Source: Paracoccus yibinensis (GTDB lineage: Bacteria > Pseudomonadota > Alphaproteobacteria > Rhodobacterales > Rhodobacteraceae). Taken from it: a stretch of DNA of 64,000 nt. The notes under the pieces were generated by a model. The model had not been told where the DNA came from, searched no databases, and worked only from the letters and a program-made list of their open reading frames with translations. The translations under genes and the position numbers were made by a program. The DNA is taken from assembly GCF_030846195.1 (NCBI RefSeq), contig NZ_JAVCWH010000003.1, positions 310,001 to 374,000 on the forward strand, in the 5' to 3' direction. Shown here piece after piece: positions 8,940 to 18,313 of the stretch (positions are counted from its first letter, which is position 1; the number at the start of each line of letters is the position of its first letter).

Positions 8940-9743
8940 ATGGACGGAACCTTCAACATCGGGGGGCTTGATGCCCCCTTCTACCTGCCCCAAGCGGACG
9001 AATGCGACATCTTCGCCGCGGCCCATGCCAAGAACCTGCCCCTGCTGCTGAAAGGCCCGACCGGCTGCGGCAAGACCCGCTTCGTGGCCCATATGGCGGT
9101 GCGTTTGGGACGGCCGCTTTACACGGTCGCCTGCCATGACGACCTGTCGGCGGCCGACCTGATCGGGCGATACCTGCTGAAGGGCGGCGAGACGGTCTGG
9201 GTCGACGGCCCCCTGACCCGCGCGGTCCGCGAAGGCGCGATCTGCTATCTGGACGAGGTGGTCGAGGCCCGCAAGGACGTGGCCGTGGTCCTGCACCCCC
9301 TGACCGACGACCGCCGCATCCTGCCCATCGACCGCACGGGCGAGGAGTTGCAGGCCGCCCCCGGCTTCATGCTGGTGGCGTCCTATAACCCGGGCTACCA
9401 GAACATCATGAAGACGCTGAAGCCGTCCACCCGACAGCGGTTCCTGTCGGTCGAATTCACCTTTCCCCGACCCGAACACGAAATCCCTGTTGTGGTGCGC
9501 GAAAGCGGGCTGGACAGCGACCGCGTGTCCCTGCTGGTGCGTCTGGCGAACAAGCTGCGCGGGCTGAAGGGCCAGGATCTGGAGGAAGGGGTGTCCACCC
9601 GCCTGGTGGTCTATGCCGCCACCCTGATCGCGGGCGGCATGTCGATGGACCGCGCCATCCGGGCCGCGATGATCGAGCCCCTGACCGACGATGCCGAGAT
9701 CCGCGCCGGATTGACGGATCTGGTCGTTGCGGTGATGGGCTGA
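8940..9743 (+). CDS. norQ: NorQ AAA+ ATPase (MoxR family)
   Basis: NorQ is a MoxR-type AAA+ chaperone that works with NorD to insert or activate the non-haem iron of NorB. The 267-residue protein has Walker A GPTGCGKTR (about residues 38-46), Walker B ICYLDEVVEA and sensor residues in the SYNPGYQN region. The ATG at 8940 is preferred; a GTG at 8931 overlaps the norB stop. It follows norB directly and precedes norD by 4 nt, the standard order. Confidence 0.95.
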   Translation: MDGTFNIGGLDAPFYLPQADECDIFAAAHAKNLPLLLKGPTGCGKTRFVAHMAVRLGRPLYTVACHDDLSAADLIGRYLLKGGETVWVDGPLTRAVREGAICYLDEVVEARKDVAVVLHPLTDDRRILPIDRTGEELQAAPGFMLVASYNPGYQNIMKTLKPSTRQRFLSVEFTFPRPEHEIPVVVRESGLDSDRVSLLVRLANKLRGLKGQDLEEGVSTRLVVYAATLIAGGMSMDRAIRAAMIEPLTDDAEIRAGLTDLVVAVMG

Positions 9744-9747
9744 CGCC

Positions 9748-11670
9748 ATGGGCCATATCGAGATCGCCCCCTGGGAACCTGAGGAAAGCGTCGGCAAGAT
9801 CTGGCACTTCCTGGCCTCGCGCATGGACCCGCCGCGCCGCTATCCCGATGCGGCCGTGCGCTTCGATGACATGCGCGGCCGCATCGCCGTGCTGTTCCGC
9901 GGGCTTGGCGGGGCGGCCGATGTGGAACTGAAGCCGGTGGCCGACCAGGCCAGCCGGCACCGCATTTCCCTGCGCCGCAAGCTGGCATTCGAGACCGAAC
10001 ACCTGGCCCGCGCCAGCTTCGACGGCGGGTCGCTGCGCCTGCCCGTGGAACTGGCGGTCTTTCCCGACCGCAGCGACAACGAGGCGCTGTTCCTGTGGCT
10101 TGCCGCCGCCTCGGCCCATGCGCCCGACCATGCGCCGCTTGCCGATCCCTTCCTGGCCGACCTGGCCGCGATCCGGGCAGGCCAGGCGATGACGCAGGCG
10201 ACGCTGCAATCCGCCCCCGGCCTGCGCGCCGTCTGGACGCGGCTTTGCAAGGCCCATCTGGCCGACCGGATCCGCCCGAACCTGTCGGGGGCCGAGGCAG
10301 GCCTCGAATCGCTGATCCGACACATGCTGGGCGATCCGGTTCGGGTTCATGCCGGGCTGCTGGCGGGTCTGAACAGGCCCCCCGTCCACTGGCGCGCCCC
10401 GCGCGGATACCGGCCGATGCTGCCGGTGCCCATGTGGCCCGACCTGCGCGGGTTGACCAGCGGCATCGCCTCCGATGTCGCGACCCTGCCGACCGACGGC
10501 ACGCCCGAGGAATCCGGCGACGGCACCGCCCGCAAGACGCGGCGAATCAAGGCCGACCAGGCCGAACGCAAGGACAGCCTGATCCTTTACAAGTTCGAGG
10601 CGATGCTGACCTGGGCCGAGATGCTGAACATCAACCGCCGGGTGGAAGACGACGACCTGGACAACGCCAAGAAGGCCGCCGACGATCACGAGGAAATCGT
10701 GCTGGGCCAGATCAGCAAGGCGCCGGCGACCAAGCTGAAGCTGCACCTGGATCTCGCGCCCGAGGATGTGGACCGCGAACGGGTCGCGGGCAAGCACACC
10801 TATCCCGAATGGGACGCGCGGGGCGGCGTCTGGATGCCCGACCATTGCCGTGTGCTGGCCGCGCCGGTCGAACCCGCGCCTGATTACGCGGGCATCACCG
10901 ACCCCGCCGCCCGCCGCCGCATCGACGCCGTGCGCCGCCAGTTCCAGGCCCTGCGCCCTGCCCGGCTGATCCGCCATGCCCAGCCAGACGGCGACGACCT
11001 GGACCTGGATGCAACGCTGCGATCCGTCACCGACCTGCGCGCCTCAGGTCGCGGCAGCGACCGCATCTGGCGCCAGGCCCGGCCGGAAAACCGCGATCTG
11101 GCGGTGTCGATCCTGCTGGACGTGTCGCGGTCCACCGAAAGCGCCGTGACCGGCCGTCCCGTCATCGACATCGAGCGCGAGGCGCTGACTGCCCTTGCCT
11201 GGGGCCTGGAGGCCTGCGGCGACCGCTTCGCCATCCAGGGCTTTTCGTCGCTGAAGCGCGACCGGGTCTGGATCCACGACTGCAAGTCCTTCGACGAACC
11301 CATGAACCGCGGGATCGAGGCGCGCATCCACGCGCTGCGCCCAGGCTTCTATACCCGGCTGGGCGCGGCGATCCGCCATGCCTCGGCCGGTCTTGCCAAG
11401 GAAGGCCGGTCGCGGCGGCTGATGATCGTCATTACCGACGGCAAGCCCAACGACCTTGACCACTACGAAGGCCGCCACGGCATCGAGGACAGCGCCATGG
11501 CCGTGCGAGAGGCGCGGCGGGCGGGTCATTCGGTCTTTGGCATCACCATCGACAAGGGCGCGCAAAGCTGGTTCCCGCGCATCTTCGGCCAGGGCGGCTT
11601 TTCCGTGATCCGCGACCCCGACCGGCTGATCGGCACCCTGCCCCAGATCTATCGCCAGTTGGTGATGTGA
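9748..11670 (+). CDS. norD: NorD, VWA-domain activation protein
   Basis: NorD is the von Willebrand factor A partner of NorQ in NO-reductase maturation. The protein has 640 residues, and its C-terminal third holds the VWA domain with the MIDAS motif DVSRSTES (DxSxS) and VITDGKPND. The N-terminal part is a helical adaptor, followed by a charged linker (about residues 250-350). The stop overlaps the norE start (TGATG), so translation is likely coupled. Confidence 0.94.
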   Translation: MGHIEIAPWEPEESVGKIWHFLASRMDPPRRYPDAAVRFDDMRGRIAVLFRGLGGAADVELKPVADQASRHRISLRRKLAFETEHLARASFDGGSLRLPVELAVFPDRSDNEALFLWLAAASAHAPDHAPLADPFLADLAAIRAGQAMTQATLQSAPGLRAVWTRLCKAHLADRIRPNLSGAEAGLESLIRHMLGDPVRVHAGLLAGLNRPPVHWRAPRGYRPMLPVPMWPDLRGLTSGIASDVATLPTDGTPEESGDGTARKTRRIKADQAERKDSLILYKFEAMLTWAEMLNINRRVEDDDLDNAKKAADDHEEIVLGQISKAPATKLKLHLDLAPEDVDRERVAGKHTYPEWDARGGVWMPDHCRVLAAPVEPAPDYAGITDPAARRRIDAVRRQFQALRPARLIRHAQPDGDDLDLDATLRSVTDLRASGRGSDRIWRQARPENRDLAVSILLDVSRSTESAVTGRPVIDIEREALTALAWGLEACGDRFAIQGFSSLKRDRVWIHDCKSFDEPMNRGIEARIHALRPGFYTRLGAAIRHASAGLAKEGRSRRLMIVITDGKPNDLDHYEGRHGIEDSAMAVREARRAGHSVFGITIDKGAQSWFPRIFGQGGFSVIRDPDRLIGTLPQIYRQLVM

Positions 11671-12206
11671 TGGACCTGGACGACCTGCCGGGCGAGCTGA
11701 TCATGTGGATCCTGATCGGGTCCGAGATCCTGGTCTTTGCGGCAGGCGTCACCGCGATGTCGGCCATGCGCCTGACCGATCCGGCAGGGTTTGCGGATGC
11801 GCAGGCCATGCTGGACGGGCGGATGGCCGCGCTGAACACGGTCGTGCTGGTCACGTCCGGCCTGTTCGCCGCCCGCGCCGAACGCGCGGCGGGCGCGGGC
11901 AACCGGCGCGGGGCGCGGCGCGGGCTGATGCTGGCCGCGCTTGGCGGGGTGATCTTCCTGATGGTGAAGGCCGTCGAATACGCGCATGACCTGTCGGCGG
12001 GGATAGGCATCGACACGCATCCCTTCTTCACCTTCTATTTCCTGCTGACAGGGTTTCACGCCGCCCATGTGATCGCAGGCGTGGCGGTGTTGGGGCTGGT
12101 CGCCCTCCGCCCCAGGCCAGACGCCGTGCAGGCCGGGGCGATGTTCTGGCACATGGTCGATCTGGTCTGGGTGCTGATCCTGCCGCCGATCTATCTGCTG
12201 ATGTGA
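11670..12206 (+). CDS. norE: NorE, cytochrome c oxidase subunit III family
   Basis: This 178-residue membrane protein has about five helices and the subunit-III signature HPFFTFYFLLTGFHAAHV, followed by FWHMVDLVWVLILPPIY. NorE supports NO-reductase activity but is not part of the purified NorCB enzyme. The ATG at 11670 overlaps the norD stop; the GTG one codon upstream is possible. It is followed 7 nt later by norF. Confidence 0.92.
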   Translation: MDLDDLPGELIMWILIGSEILVFAAGVTAMSAMRLTDPAGFADAQAMLDGRMAALNTVVLVTSGLFAARAERAAGAGNRRGARRGLMLAALGGVIFLMVKAVEYAHDLSAGIGIDTHPFFTFYFLLTGFHAAHVIAGVAVLGLVALRPRPDAVQAGAMFWHMVDLVWVLILPPIYLLM

Positions 12207-12213
12207 GGGCGTG

Positions 12214-12456
12214 ATGACCGACCGACTGACCCGCAACTGGCTGGTGCTGATCGCCCTGATCCTGGCGACGACGGGGCTGGCGACCCAGGATGGGCGTATC
12301 GCCGCCGCAGGCCTGCTGGCCCTTGCCTGGGCCAAGTCGCGCGCGATCCTGGGCGGGTTCCTGCACCTGGACCGCGCGCCGGGATGGCTGGCGGCCTTCG
12401 TGGTGCCGCTGGGACTGTGGCTGGCCCTGGTCTGGGGACTGGCTGCGGTCAGATGA
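12214..12456 (+). CDS. norF: NorF, small membrane protein of the nor operon
   Basis: This 80-residue protein has two to three helices and resembles the cytochrome oxidase subunit IV family (prokaryotic COX4). NorF affects NO-reductase assembly or activity. It is the last gene of norCBQDEF, and its end overlaps by 8 nt the end of the convergent regulator gene, which leaves no room for a separate terminator. The ATG at 12214 was chosen; a GTG lies one codon upstream. Confidence 0.9.
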   Translation: MTDRLTRNWLVLIALILATTGLATQDGRIAAAGLLALAWAKSRAILGGFLHLDRAPGWLAAFVVPLGLWLALVWGLAAVR

Positions 12457-13165
12457 CCTTGCTGATGGCCCCGAACGCGTCCGCCTGGGCCAGATCCTGC
12501 AGCCGTGATACCGAGGCGATGGCGGCGCTCGACTGGTTCACCCGCACGCCCAGCTCGCGCAGCTTGGCAAAGGCGCGCGACAGGCTTTCGGGCTTCATGC
12601 CCAGCCGCCCCGCGATCAGCCCCTTGTCATAGGGCAGCACCACGGTCGCGCTTTCCGCCCCCTCGGGGCAGAGTTCCAGCAGGAATTCGGCCACCCGCTG
12701 CGCGCCCGACCGGGCTTTCAGCTGCTCGATCTGCTCGACCAGGCCCTGCAGGTGCAGGAAGGTCGCGGACAGGATCGAAATCGCGGCCTCGGGCCGGGTT
12801 TGCAGCATCTCGAGGAACGCCTGGGCGGGCACGGCGATCAGGTCGCAGGCGGTCGTCGCCTCGGCCGATACGGGATAGGCGGCGCGGCGCAGGGCGATCG
12901 GCTCGCCGAAGCTCTGGCCGCGCGTCATCACGCCCACGACGGCCTCGGCCCCGTTGGGGGCGATACGGTAAAGCTTCATCCAGCCATCCGCGACGATATG
13001 GATCGCATGGGCGTCGTCGCCGTGCTGGAACAGCACCTGCCCGCGTCGCAGCCGGACAATATGGGCGGCATCCAGCAGCCCGTCGCGCAGTTCCGGTGGC
13101 AGGGTGGCGAACAGCCGCGCCTGGCAGGCGATCTGGCGGTGCGCGGCGGACAGTTTCAGGCTCAT
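12449..13165 (-). CDS. Crp/Fnr-family regulator, NNR/DNR-like
   Basis: This 238-residue protein has an N-terminal cyclic-nucleotide-binding-type domain (residues ~20-130), a long dimerisation helix and a C-terminal winged helix. The recognition helix MKPESLSRAFAKL carries the E-SR pattern of FNR/DNR/NNR proteins, so TTGAT/TTGAC half-sites are expected. No N-terminal cysteine cluster for an iron-sulphur centre is present, which fits a NO-sensing NNR/DNR rather than FNR. It is the best candidate to control the boxes in this island. The ATG at 13165 has AGGAAGG upstream. Confidence 0.85.
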   Translation of the reverse strand: MSLKLSAAHRQIACQARLFATLPPELRDGLLDAAHIVRLRRGQVLFQHGDDAHAIHIVADGWMKLYRIAPNGAEAVVGVMTRGQSFGEPIALRRAAYPVSAEATTACDLIAVPAQAFLEMLQTRPEAAISILSATFLHLQGLVEQIEQLKARSGAQRVAEFLLELCPEGAESATVVLPYDKGLIAGRLGMKPESLSRAFAKLRELGVRVNQSSAAIASVSRLQDLAQADAFGAISKVI

Positions 13166-13264
13166 CGGGACGATCCTTCCTGAAAAGGAAAGCCGGGGTG
13201 CGGTGGCAGCCGCCGCCCCGGACTGGCCATGGAGCGGCACGTGCCGCCCCTTCGGAAAAGAGGT

Positions 13265-13702
13265 TTACTGGACCTGCGCGATCTCGGCATCCATGCGTTC
13301 GCGGGCCTTTTTCGACATCTTGGCGGTCTTGGCGGCGTCGAGGTTCGCGGGCGCGTCGCCCACCTGGATCAGCCCGACCATGCCCATCGCGAAATGCGGC
13401 GTGCACTTGACGCCGTAAAGGCCCGGCTCGGTCACGGTCAGCGCATATTCCTCGTTGATCTTGCTTTTGAAGGCCTCGACGCCTTCGGGAAGGATGTCCT
13501 TGATGGCCTCGACGTTGTGGCTCTTGTCAGTGGGCACGAAGCGGATCACGTCGCCCGGCTGGGCCTTCACATAGGCGGGTTCGAACACCATCATCCCGGC
13601 CTCGCCCTTGTTGAGCATGTGGACCTCGTGCTCGGCCGCAAAGGCGGTGCCGGACAGAACAAGGGCAAGGGCGGGGGCGGCGAGGAAGAATGCGCGTTTC
13701 AT
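13265..13702 (-). CDS. Pseudoazurin (blue copper protein)
   Basis: This periplasmic type-1 copper protein donates electrons to NirK. It has 145 residues including a signal peptide of about 22 (ends GTAFA-A). The copper ligands H62, C100, H103 and M108 ([17 protein letters not shown]) correspond to H40, C78, H81 and M86 of the mature protein. A ribosome site CAGGAGA precedes the ATG. An FNR/NNR-like box lies about 82 nt upstream of the start. A GC-rich palindrome (13231-13250) lies just after the stop. Confidence 0.95.
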   Translation of the reverse strand: MKRAFFLAAPALALVLSGTAFAAEHEVHMLNKGEAGMMVFEPAYVKAQPGDVIRFVPTDKSHNVEAIKDILPEGVEAFKSKINEEYALTVTEPGLYGVKCTPHFAMGMVGLIQVGDAPANLDAAKTAKMSKKARERMDAEIAQVQ

Positions 13703-13777
13703 CTGTTGTCTCCTGAGTCTGCGGATCGATTGTTGAATCCGCTGGTCAGGAATTAACGTCCCGGTCCCCCCTGCACT

Positions 13778-13791
13778 TTGACATAACGCAA
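13778..13791 (-). promoter_or_regulatory. FNR/NNR-like box upstream of pseudoazurin
   Basis: TTGACATAACGCAA on the plus strand (TTGCGTTATGTCAA reading with the gene) lies about 82 nt upstream of the pseudoazurin start. It shares the right half AACGCAAAGAG with the boxes at 16717 and 20214, so the three look like one regulon motif. Confidence 0.7.
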
Positions 13792-13803
13792 AGAGCGGGA
13801 CGT

Positions 13804-14514
13804 TTAATCCTCGGGATCGGCGATGCGCGCCAGGCCCTCGGCATCGACGACGGTCAGCTTCTGGCGCCCGCCCTCGACCAGGCCCTGCGCCTCCCAGGAT
13901 GACAGCAGGCGCGACACGGTGTGCAGCGTGGTGCCCGTCATCTCGGCGATGTCCTGGCGGGTGATGGGAAAGTCGATGCGGGTGCCGGCCGCCTCGATCC
14001 GGCCGGCCTTCTCGGCCAGGCGCAGCACGGCATGGGCGACCCGGCGCTCGACCTCCTGGGTGGACATCTCGCGCAGGCGGGTATGGGCCTCGTCCAGGCG
14101 CTGCCCGATGGTCTGCATGGCGTTGATGGCCAGGCGCGGGTTGTTTTCCACCACCGCATCCCAGTCGGCCATGGGCCAGCCCACCACGATGGATTCGACG
14201 GCGGCGCGCGCGGTGCCGGGGTAATCGGGCCGCGCCAGCGCGCGGGCAAAGCCGAACAGGTCACCCGGATGGACGACCCGGACCATCACCTGCTGGCCAT
14301 CGGGCGTGACCTGCGTCACCTTCAGCCGCCCGTGCAGCAGCAGATAGAACGCCACCGCCTGCGCGCCCTGTTCGAAGACAAGACCACCGGCAGGCACCCG
14401 CCTGGGCGTGGCCCGCGCCATCAGCCGCGCCAAGGCCGCCGGTTCCATCTGCCGGAACAGGGGCAGGTTGCGCACCTGGGATACGTCGATTGCCACGTCT
14501 TGCGCCTTCACCAT
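13804..14514 (-). CDS. Crp/Fnr-family regulator, NnrR-like
   Basis: This 236-residue transcription factor has an N-terminal cyclic-nucleotide-binding-type domain (~residues 15-125) and a winged helix with [21 protein letters not shown] (~residues 178-198), the form I associate with NnrR of nitrite/NO respiration in Rhodobacterales. No cysteine cluster is present. It probably senses NO and activates nir/nor genes. It lies between pseudoazurin and nirV; the ATG at 14514 is preceded by GAGGAAA. The assignment to NnrR over other Crp/Fnr members is by pattern and context. Confidence 0.82.
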   Translation of the reverse strand: MVKAQDVAIDVSQVRNLPLFRQMEPAALARLMARATPRRVPAGGLVFEQGAQAVAFYLLLHGRLKVTQVTPDGQQVMVRVVHPGDLFGFARALARPDYPGTARAAVESIVVGWPMADWDAVVENNPRLAINAMQTIGQRLDEAHTRLREMSTQEVERRVAHAVLRLAEKAGRIEAAGTRIDFPITRQDIAEMTGTTLHTVSRLLSSWEAQGLVEGGRQKLTVVDAEGLARIADPED

Positions 14515-14573
14515 GGGTTTCCTCAGTTAGTGCCGCAAAACGACGGGGGACGCAAAGCTTTCGGGGAAATCGG

Positions 14574-15383
14574 TCAGCCTTCCACCTCTCGGACAAGGCG
14601 GAAGCCCAGGTTGGCGGGGGGCACGCCCACGGAACATCCGCCCGATTTCGGATCGCGCACGAAATCGGCCACGGCGGCGCGGTGCAGTCCTTCGACGATA
14701 TAGATGCCGCAGGTCTCGTCCTGCCGCCGGATCCGGCCCGCCGCGTCCAGATCGACCCGGCGCAGGCAGGTCGAGGTCCATTCCCAAACTGCCCCGCCGA
14801 GGTCGCGGATCCCCTTGGAGTTGACGTTCAGGCTGCCCACCGGGCGGATCTCGCGGTCCAGGTCGCGGCTGCGCGCCGCGTCGGCGGCATATTCTGCCAG
14901 CCACAGGACGGCAGGGTTGTCGGGATCGGCTTCCACGCCAAGCGCGTCGTCGCGAAACATCTCGGCCGCGGCAAAGGCCCATTCGGCGTCAGAGGGCAGG
15001 CGCCAGGTCTGGCCGGTTCGTTCCGACAGCCATCCCGCATAGGCCACGGCGTCCAGCCAGCTAATCCCCGTCACCGGCAGATCCGGCCGGTCGGTCGCGC
15101 CGCCAGGGGGCAGGCAGGCACCCGCCGCCACGCAATCCAGCCACTGCCCGGTGCTGACGGGGGTTTCCATGATCTCGACCGGGGCGAGAAGCTGCGTCAT
15201 CTGGACGGGGGCGTCGGTGGACCGGCCCGCCTGCCGCCAGTCGCCGTCCAGGCGGTGCTGGAAAGGCTGGGGATCCAGGCGCACCATTTGGGGAAGATCA
15301 GGCAGCTTGCGGTCCTGCGGCCACAGGGTCAGGCCAAGCGCGCCGGCAACGGCCCCGGCCAGCATGAAGGCGGTCGCGTGCAT
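14574..15383 (-). CDS. nirV: NirV, formylglycine-generating-enzyme-like protein
   Basis: This 269-residue protein has a signal/anchor segment (residues 4-20) and an FGE-sulfatase domain: METPVSTGQWLDCV, TGISWLDAVAYAGWLS, WRLPSDAEWAFAAA, and a C-terminal NLGFRLVRE. NirV lies downstream of nirK in several nirK denitrifiers; its role is unclear and it is not essential for NirK in known cases. The ATG at 15383 has GAAGGA upstream; the longer frame from 15449 was rejected. It follows nirK by 73 nt on the same strand. Confidence 0.88.
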   Translation of the reverse strand: MHATAFMLAGAVAGALGLTLWPQDRKLPDLPQMVRLDPQPFQHRLDGDWRQAGRSTDAPVQMTQLLAPVEIMETPVSTGQWLDCVAAGACLPPGGATDRPDLPVTGISWLDAVAYAGWLSERTGQTWRLPSDAEWAFAAAEMFRDDALGVEADPDNPAVLWLAEYAADAARSRDLDREIRPVGSLNVNSKGIRDLGGAVWEWTSTCLRRVDLDAAGRIRRQDETCGIYIVEGLHRAAVADFVRDPKSGGCSVGVPPANLGFRLVREVEG

Positions 15384-15456
15384 GTCCTTCGCTCCGGTTC
15401 GGGAAAGGTGGACCGCCCCTGCGGGTGATGCAGGGGCGGCGTGGGCCAAGGCCGCG

Positions 15457-16590
15457 TCAGACGGCGGCGGGGGCCAGGACCTGCTTCATCAGGTCGTCGT
15501 TCCATTCGCCCTTGACGACCACATGGGCGGCGGCGCCAAGCTCGAAGGCCTCGATCAGGTTGTGGTTCACATAGGCATAGACGCCGGGCTGTTCGAACTT
15601 GTAGACCATCAGCCCCGCCGTGCCGCCCGGAATGAACCAGGTTTCCAGGCCCGTTTCGGGCGGGTTGTTGAACTTGCCCGTGGCCCAGACGTAATCGCCA
15701 TGCCCGCCGATCAGGTGGGGCCGGGTGTCGCGGTTGGCCTGGCTGTGGACGAAGGCCACCGTTTCCCCGACATTCGCGGTCATCGCGTTGTCGCCGGTCA
15801 GCGCGCCCACCCCGCCGTTGAAGACCACATGGGTCGGCGTCAGGGTCTTCATGACGGCCACGACATCCTCGTAGCTTTCGCCGGGGCTGGCATAGGTCTT
15901 CCAGTTGCCCGCCTCGTCGCGCGGGACATAGAAGTCCTGCTCGCCGATGTAATAGACCTTGTCATAGCTGACCAGCTTGCCGTTCCGGTCCTTCAGCCCC
16001 TCGCGCGGCAGCACCATGATGGCGCCGTTCATGCCCGAGACGACGTGCCAGGCCACCATGCCCGGAGGGGCGCAGTGATAGACGAAGACGCCGGGTTTCG
16101 TCGCCTTGAAGCGCAGCACGCAGCGTTCCCCGGGGTTCACCTGGGTCAGCGCGCCCCCGCCAAGCGCGCCGGTCGCGCTGTGGAAGTCGATGTTGTGCAT
16201 CAGTTCGTTGCTGGGCGGGTTGATCAGGGTCAGTTCGACATAGTCGCCTTCGTGGACCACCATCAGCGGGCCGGGGACGGTGCCGTTGAAGGTGGACGCC
16301 CAGTATTCGGCGCCGCTGTCGTCCAGGGCGATCTTCTTCTCGATGATGTTCATCGTGAATTCGACCACCTTCGGGCCGCCGGTCGCGACCTGTTCATGGG
16401 CATGGACGAAGGGCGGATCGACCAGATCCACCTTGACGCGCGGCAGGCTGTCCACATCTACTGCGGTAGCCGGGGTCAGCACCTTGGCGGCATCGGCGGT
16501 TTCGGCGGCGGCGACGCGCACCTGGCTCAGCGCGCCAGCGATGGCGGCGCCTGCAAGGATCGTGCGGCGGCTGACGGACAGGTTGGTCAT
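15457..16590 (-). CDS. nirK: Copper-containing nitrite reductase NirK
   Basis: NirK reduces nitrite to NO in the periplasm as a trimer. The protein has 377 residues and a twin-arginine-type signal ([12 protein letters not shown]). Type 1 copper ligands are H132, C173, H182 and M187 ([17 protein letters not shown]). Type 2 ligands include H137 and H172, and D135 is the catalytic aspartate in HNIDFH. The second cupredoxin domain has the late VNHNLIEAF motif. GAGGGAAA precedes the ATG. The presence of nirK rather than nirS fits the neighbouring nirV and pseudoazurin. Confidence 0.97.
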   Translation of the reverse strand: MTNLSVSRRTILAGAAIAGALSQVRVAAAETADAAKVLTPATAVDVDSLPRVKVDLVDPPFVHAHEQVATGGPKVVEFTMNIIEKKIALDDSGAEYWASTFNGTVPGPLMVVHEGDYVELTLINPPSNELMHNIDFHSATGALGGGALTQVNPGERCVLRFKATKPGVFVYHCAPPGMVAWHVVSGMNGAIMVLPREGLKDRNGKLVSYDKVYYIGEQDFYVPRDEAGNWKTYASPGESYEDVVAVMKTLTPTHVVFNGGVGALTGDNAMTANVGETVAFVHSQANRDTRPHLIGGHGDYVWATGKFNNPPETGLETWFIPGGTAGLMVYKFEQPGVYAYVNHNLIEAFELGAAAHVVVKGEWNDDLMKQVLAPAAV

Positions 16591-16674
16591 GGCTGGTTTC
16601 CCTCATACTCGATGACAGATCGGACCCGGTTCATCCCGGTTGAGTGAAGATTGCCACGCCACGCCGCGCACAAC

Positions 16675-16690
16675 GTTGTGCTGGAACAAC
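16675..16690 (-). promoter_or_regulatory. Possible FNR/NNR-like dyad upstream of nirK
   Basis: GTTGTGCTGGAACAAC is a perfect 5-bp inverted repeat (GTTGT/ACAAC, 6-nt spacer), centred about 92 nt upstream of nirK. It has the TTG-N8-CAA skeleton of this operator class but weaker half-sites than the neighbouring box at 16717. Confidence 0.4.
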
Positions 16691-16716
16691 CAAGTGCCGC
16701 CCTTTCGTCCCGATGC

Positions 16717-16730
16717 TTGCTGCAACGCAA
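16717..16730 (+). promoter_or_regulatory. FNR/NNR-like box in the nirK-nnrS intergenic region
   Basis: TTGCTGCAACGCAA, followed by AGAG, lies 63 nt upstream of nnrS and 133 nt upstream of the divergent nirK. It shares AACGCAAAGAG with the boxes at 13778 and 20214. It probably serves nnrS, and possibly nirK together with the dyad at 16675. Confidence 0.65.
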
Positions 16731-16786
16731 AGAGCAGGCATTTTTCCCGCCTATCCGTCAGGTGAGAGCGATGAAAGGAATGCGCC

Positions 16787-18001
16787 ATGACCGATGCCAA
16801 ACGCCCCCGAATCCCCCGCGGCCTGCGGCCCGACGGGCCTGCGCTGTGGTCATACGGGTTCCGGCCCTTCTTCCTGGGCGGCGCCGTCTGGGCGGTGGCT
16901 GCCATGGCGCTGTGGATCGCGGCCCTGACTCACGGACTGCCCCTGGGCGGGGATTACGGCGCCCCCTTGTGGCACGCGCATGAAATGGTCTTCGGCTTTG
17001 CCCCCGCCGTGCTGGCGGGATTCCTGCTGACCGCCATTCCGAACTGGACCGGCAGCCTGCCGGTGTCGGGCCGGGCGCTGATCGCGCTGTTTTCGGTCTG
17101 GGCGGCGGGCCGCCTGGCCATGGCTGCGGCGGCGCTGACCGGACCTTGGGTCGCGGCGCTGATCGACGCCGCCTTCCTGCCCCTGCTGCTGGCCATCGCC
17201 GCCCGAGAGATCGTCGCGGGACGCAAGTGGAACGACCTGAAGGTCCTGGGCGGCGTCGCGGCGATCATGGCGGGCAATCTGGGCTTTCACGGGGCGGCGC
17301 TTCTGGGCGGCGATCCGGCGCTGTGGATGCGCGCGGCCGTGGCGGGCTATGTGATGCTGGTGCTGATCATCGGCGGACGCATCATCCCCAGCTTTACCCG
17401 CAACTGGCTGAACCGGCAGGGGGCCGGGGCGATGCCTGTTCCCCATGACCGCTTCGACATGGGTGTGATCATCGCATCCGCCCTGGCGCTTGGCATCTGG
17501 ACGTTTGCCCCTGAATCCACGCCAGCCGCCCTGGGCTGCGCCATGGCCGCCGGGCTGAACGCCGCCCGGCTGGCCCGCTGGCGGGGGCTTGCCACCCGCG
17601 CGGAACCGCTGCTGTGGGTGCTGCACCTGTCCTATGCCTTCGTGCCGCTGGGCTTCCTGGCCGTCACGGCGGCGGCCTTGGGGATCGTGCAGGCGGCATC
17701 GGCGCTGCATGTGCTGACGGTGGGGGTGATCGGCACCATGATGCTGGCGGTGATGACGCGCGCGACGCGCGGGCATACCGGGCGCGACCTGACCGCATCG
17801 CGCGTGACCACGCTGTCCTATCTGTGCCTGTTCGCGGCCGCCCTGGCGCGCCCCCTGGCCGACCTGACCGGATCGGCGGGCCTGATGGAGGCCGCGGGCC
17901 TGTTGTGGATCCTGTCCTTCGGGTTGTTCGTCGCGGAACACGGCGCGATGCTGGTCCTGCAACGCCGCCAGCCGGCCCGGATGCAGGCGGCGCGGGCCTG
18001 A
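16787..18001 (+). CDS. nnrS: NnrS family haem-copper membrane protein
   Basis: This 404-residue protein has about 12 predicted helices and the NnrS hallmarks SYGFRPFFLGGA (residues 22-33), LWHAHEMVFGFAPAVLAGFL, GGRIIPSFTRNWL, HVLTVGVIGTMMLAVMTRATRGHTGR. NnrS protects against NO stress in other bacteria and is part of the NnrR regulon in Rhodobacter; it binds haem and copper. It diverges from nirK and has an FNR/NNR-like box 63 nt upstream. AAAGGA precedes the ATG. Confidence 0.95.
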   Translation: MTDAKRPRIPRGLRPDGPALWSYGFRPFFLGGAVWAVAAMALWIAALTHGLPLGGDYGAPLWHAHEMVFGFAPAVLAGFLLTAIPNWTGSLPVSGRALIALFSVWAAGRLAMAAAALTGPWVAALIDAAFLPLLLAIAAREIVAGRKWNDLKVLGGVAAIMAGNLGFHGAALLGGDPALWMRAAVAGYVMLVLIIGGRIIPSFTRNWLNRQGAGAMPVPHDRFDMGVIIASALALGIWTFAPESTPAALGCAMAAGLNAARLARWRGLATRAEPLLWVLHLSYAFVPLGFLAVTAAALGIVQAASALHVLTVGVIGTMMLAVMTRATRGHTGRDLTASRVTTLSYLCLFAAALARPLADLTGSAGLMEAAGLLWILSFGLFVAEHGAMLVLQRRQPARMQAARA

Positions 18002-18008
18002 GGGGGCT

Positions 18009-18299
18009 TCAGGCCCCTGCCCGGACCGGCTCCATCCGGTCCGGCGTCCAGGCCGGTTCCCAGACCAGCCGCACGTCCACCGATGCCACGCCCTCCAGCG
18101 ATTGCAACGCCGTCTCGACCCCCAGGCGCAGGAAATCCGCCAGGGGGCAGCCGCGCGTGGTGGTCGTCATATCGACCCGGACATGGCCCCCGTCCACCTC
18201 GATGGCATAGATCATCCCCATGGCCACCAGATCGCGGCCGGTTTCCGGGTCCAGCACGGTCCGCAGCCTGTCGCGGACAAGATCATGCAAGTCGGCCAT
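18009..18299 (-). CDS. DUF59/MIP18-type iron-sulphur assembly factor
   Basis: This 96-residue protein covers one DUF59 domain: DLVRDRLRTVLDPETGRDLVAMGMIY, TTRGCPLADFL and a C-terminal VRLVWEPAWTPDRM. DUF59 proteins (SufT, PaaD, MIP18) help deliver iron-sulphur clusters or mature metalloproteins. It is the last gene of a three-gene minus-strand operon (membrane protein, DUF2249, DUF59) with a denitrification-type box upstream, so a role in metalloprotein maturation or repair under NO is suggested. It converges with nnrS, 7 nt apart. Confidence 0.82.
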   Translation of the reverse strand: MADLHDLVRDRLRTVLDPETGRDLVAMGMIYAIEVDGGHVRVDMTTTTRGCPLADFLRLGVETALQSLEGVASVDVRLVWEPAWTPDRMEPVRAGA

Positions 18300-18313
18300 G
18301 TCCCTTCCCCCCT

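Noticed and set aside
13231..13250. GC-rich palindrome after pseudoazurin considered as an operator
   Set aside because: It lies directly after the stop codon and is more likely a terminator-type hairpin; no evidence for a binding role.
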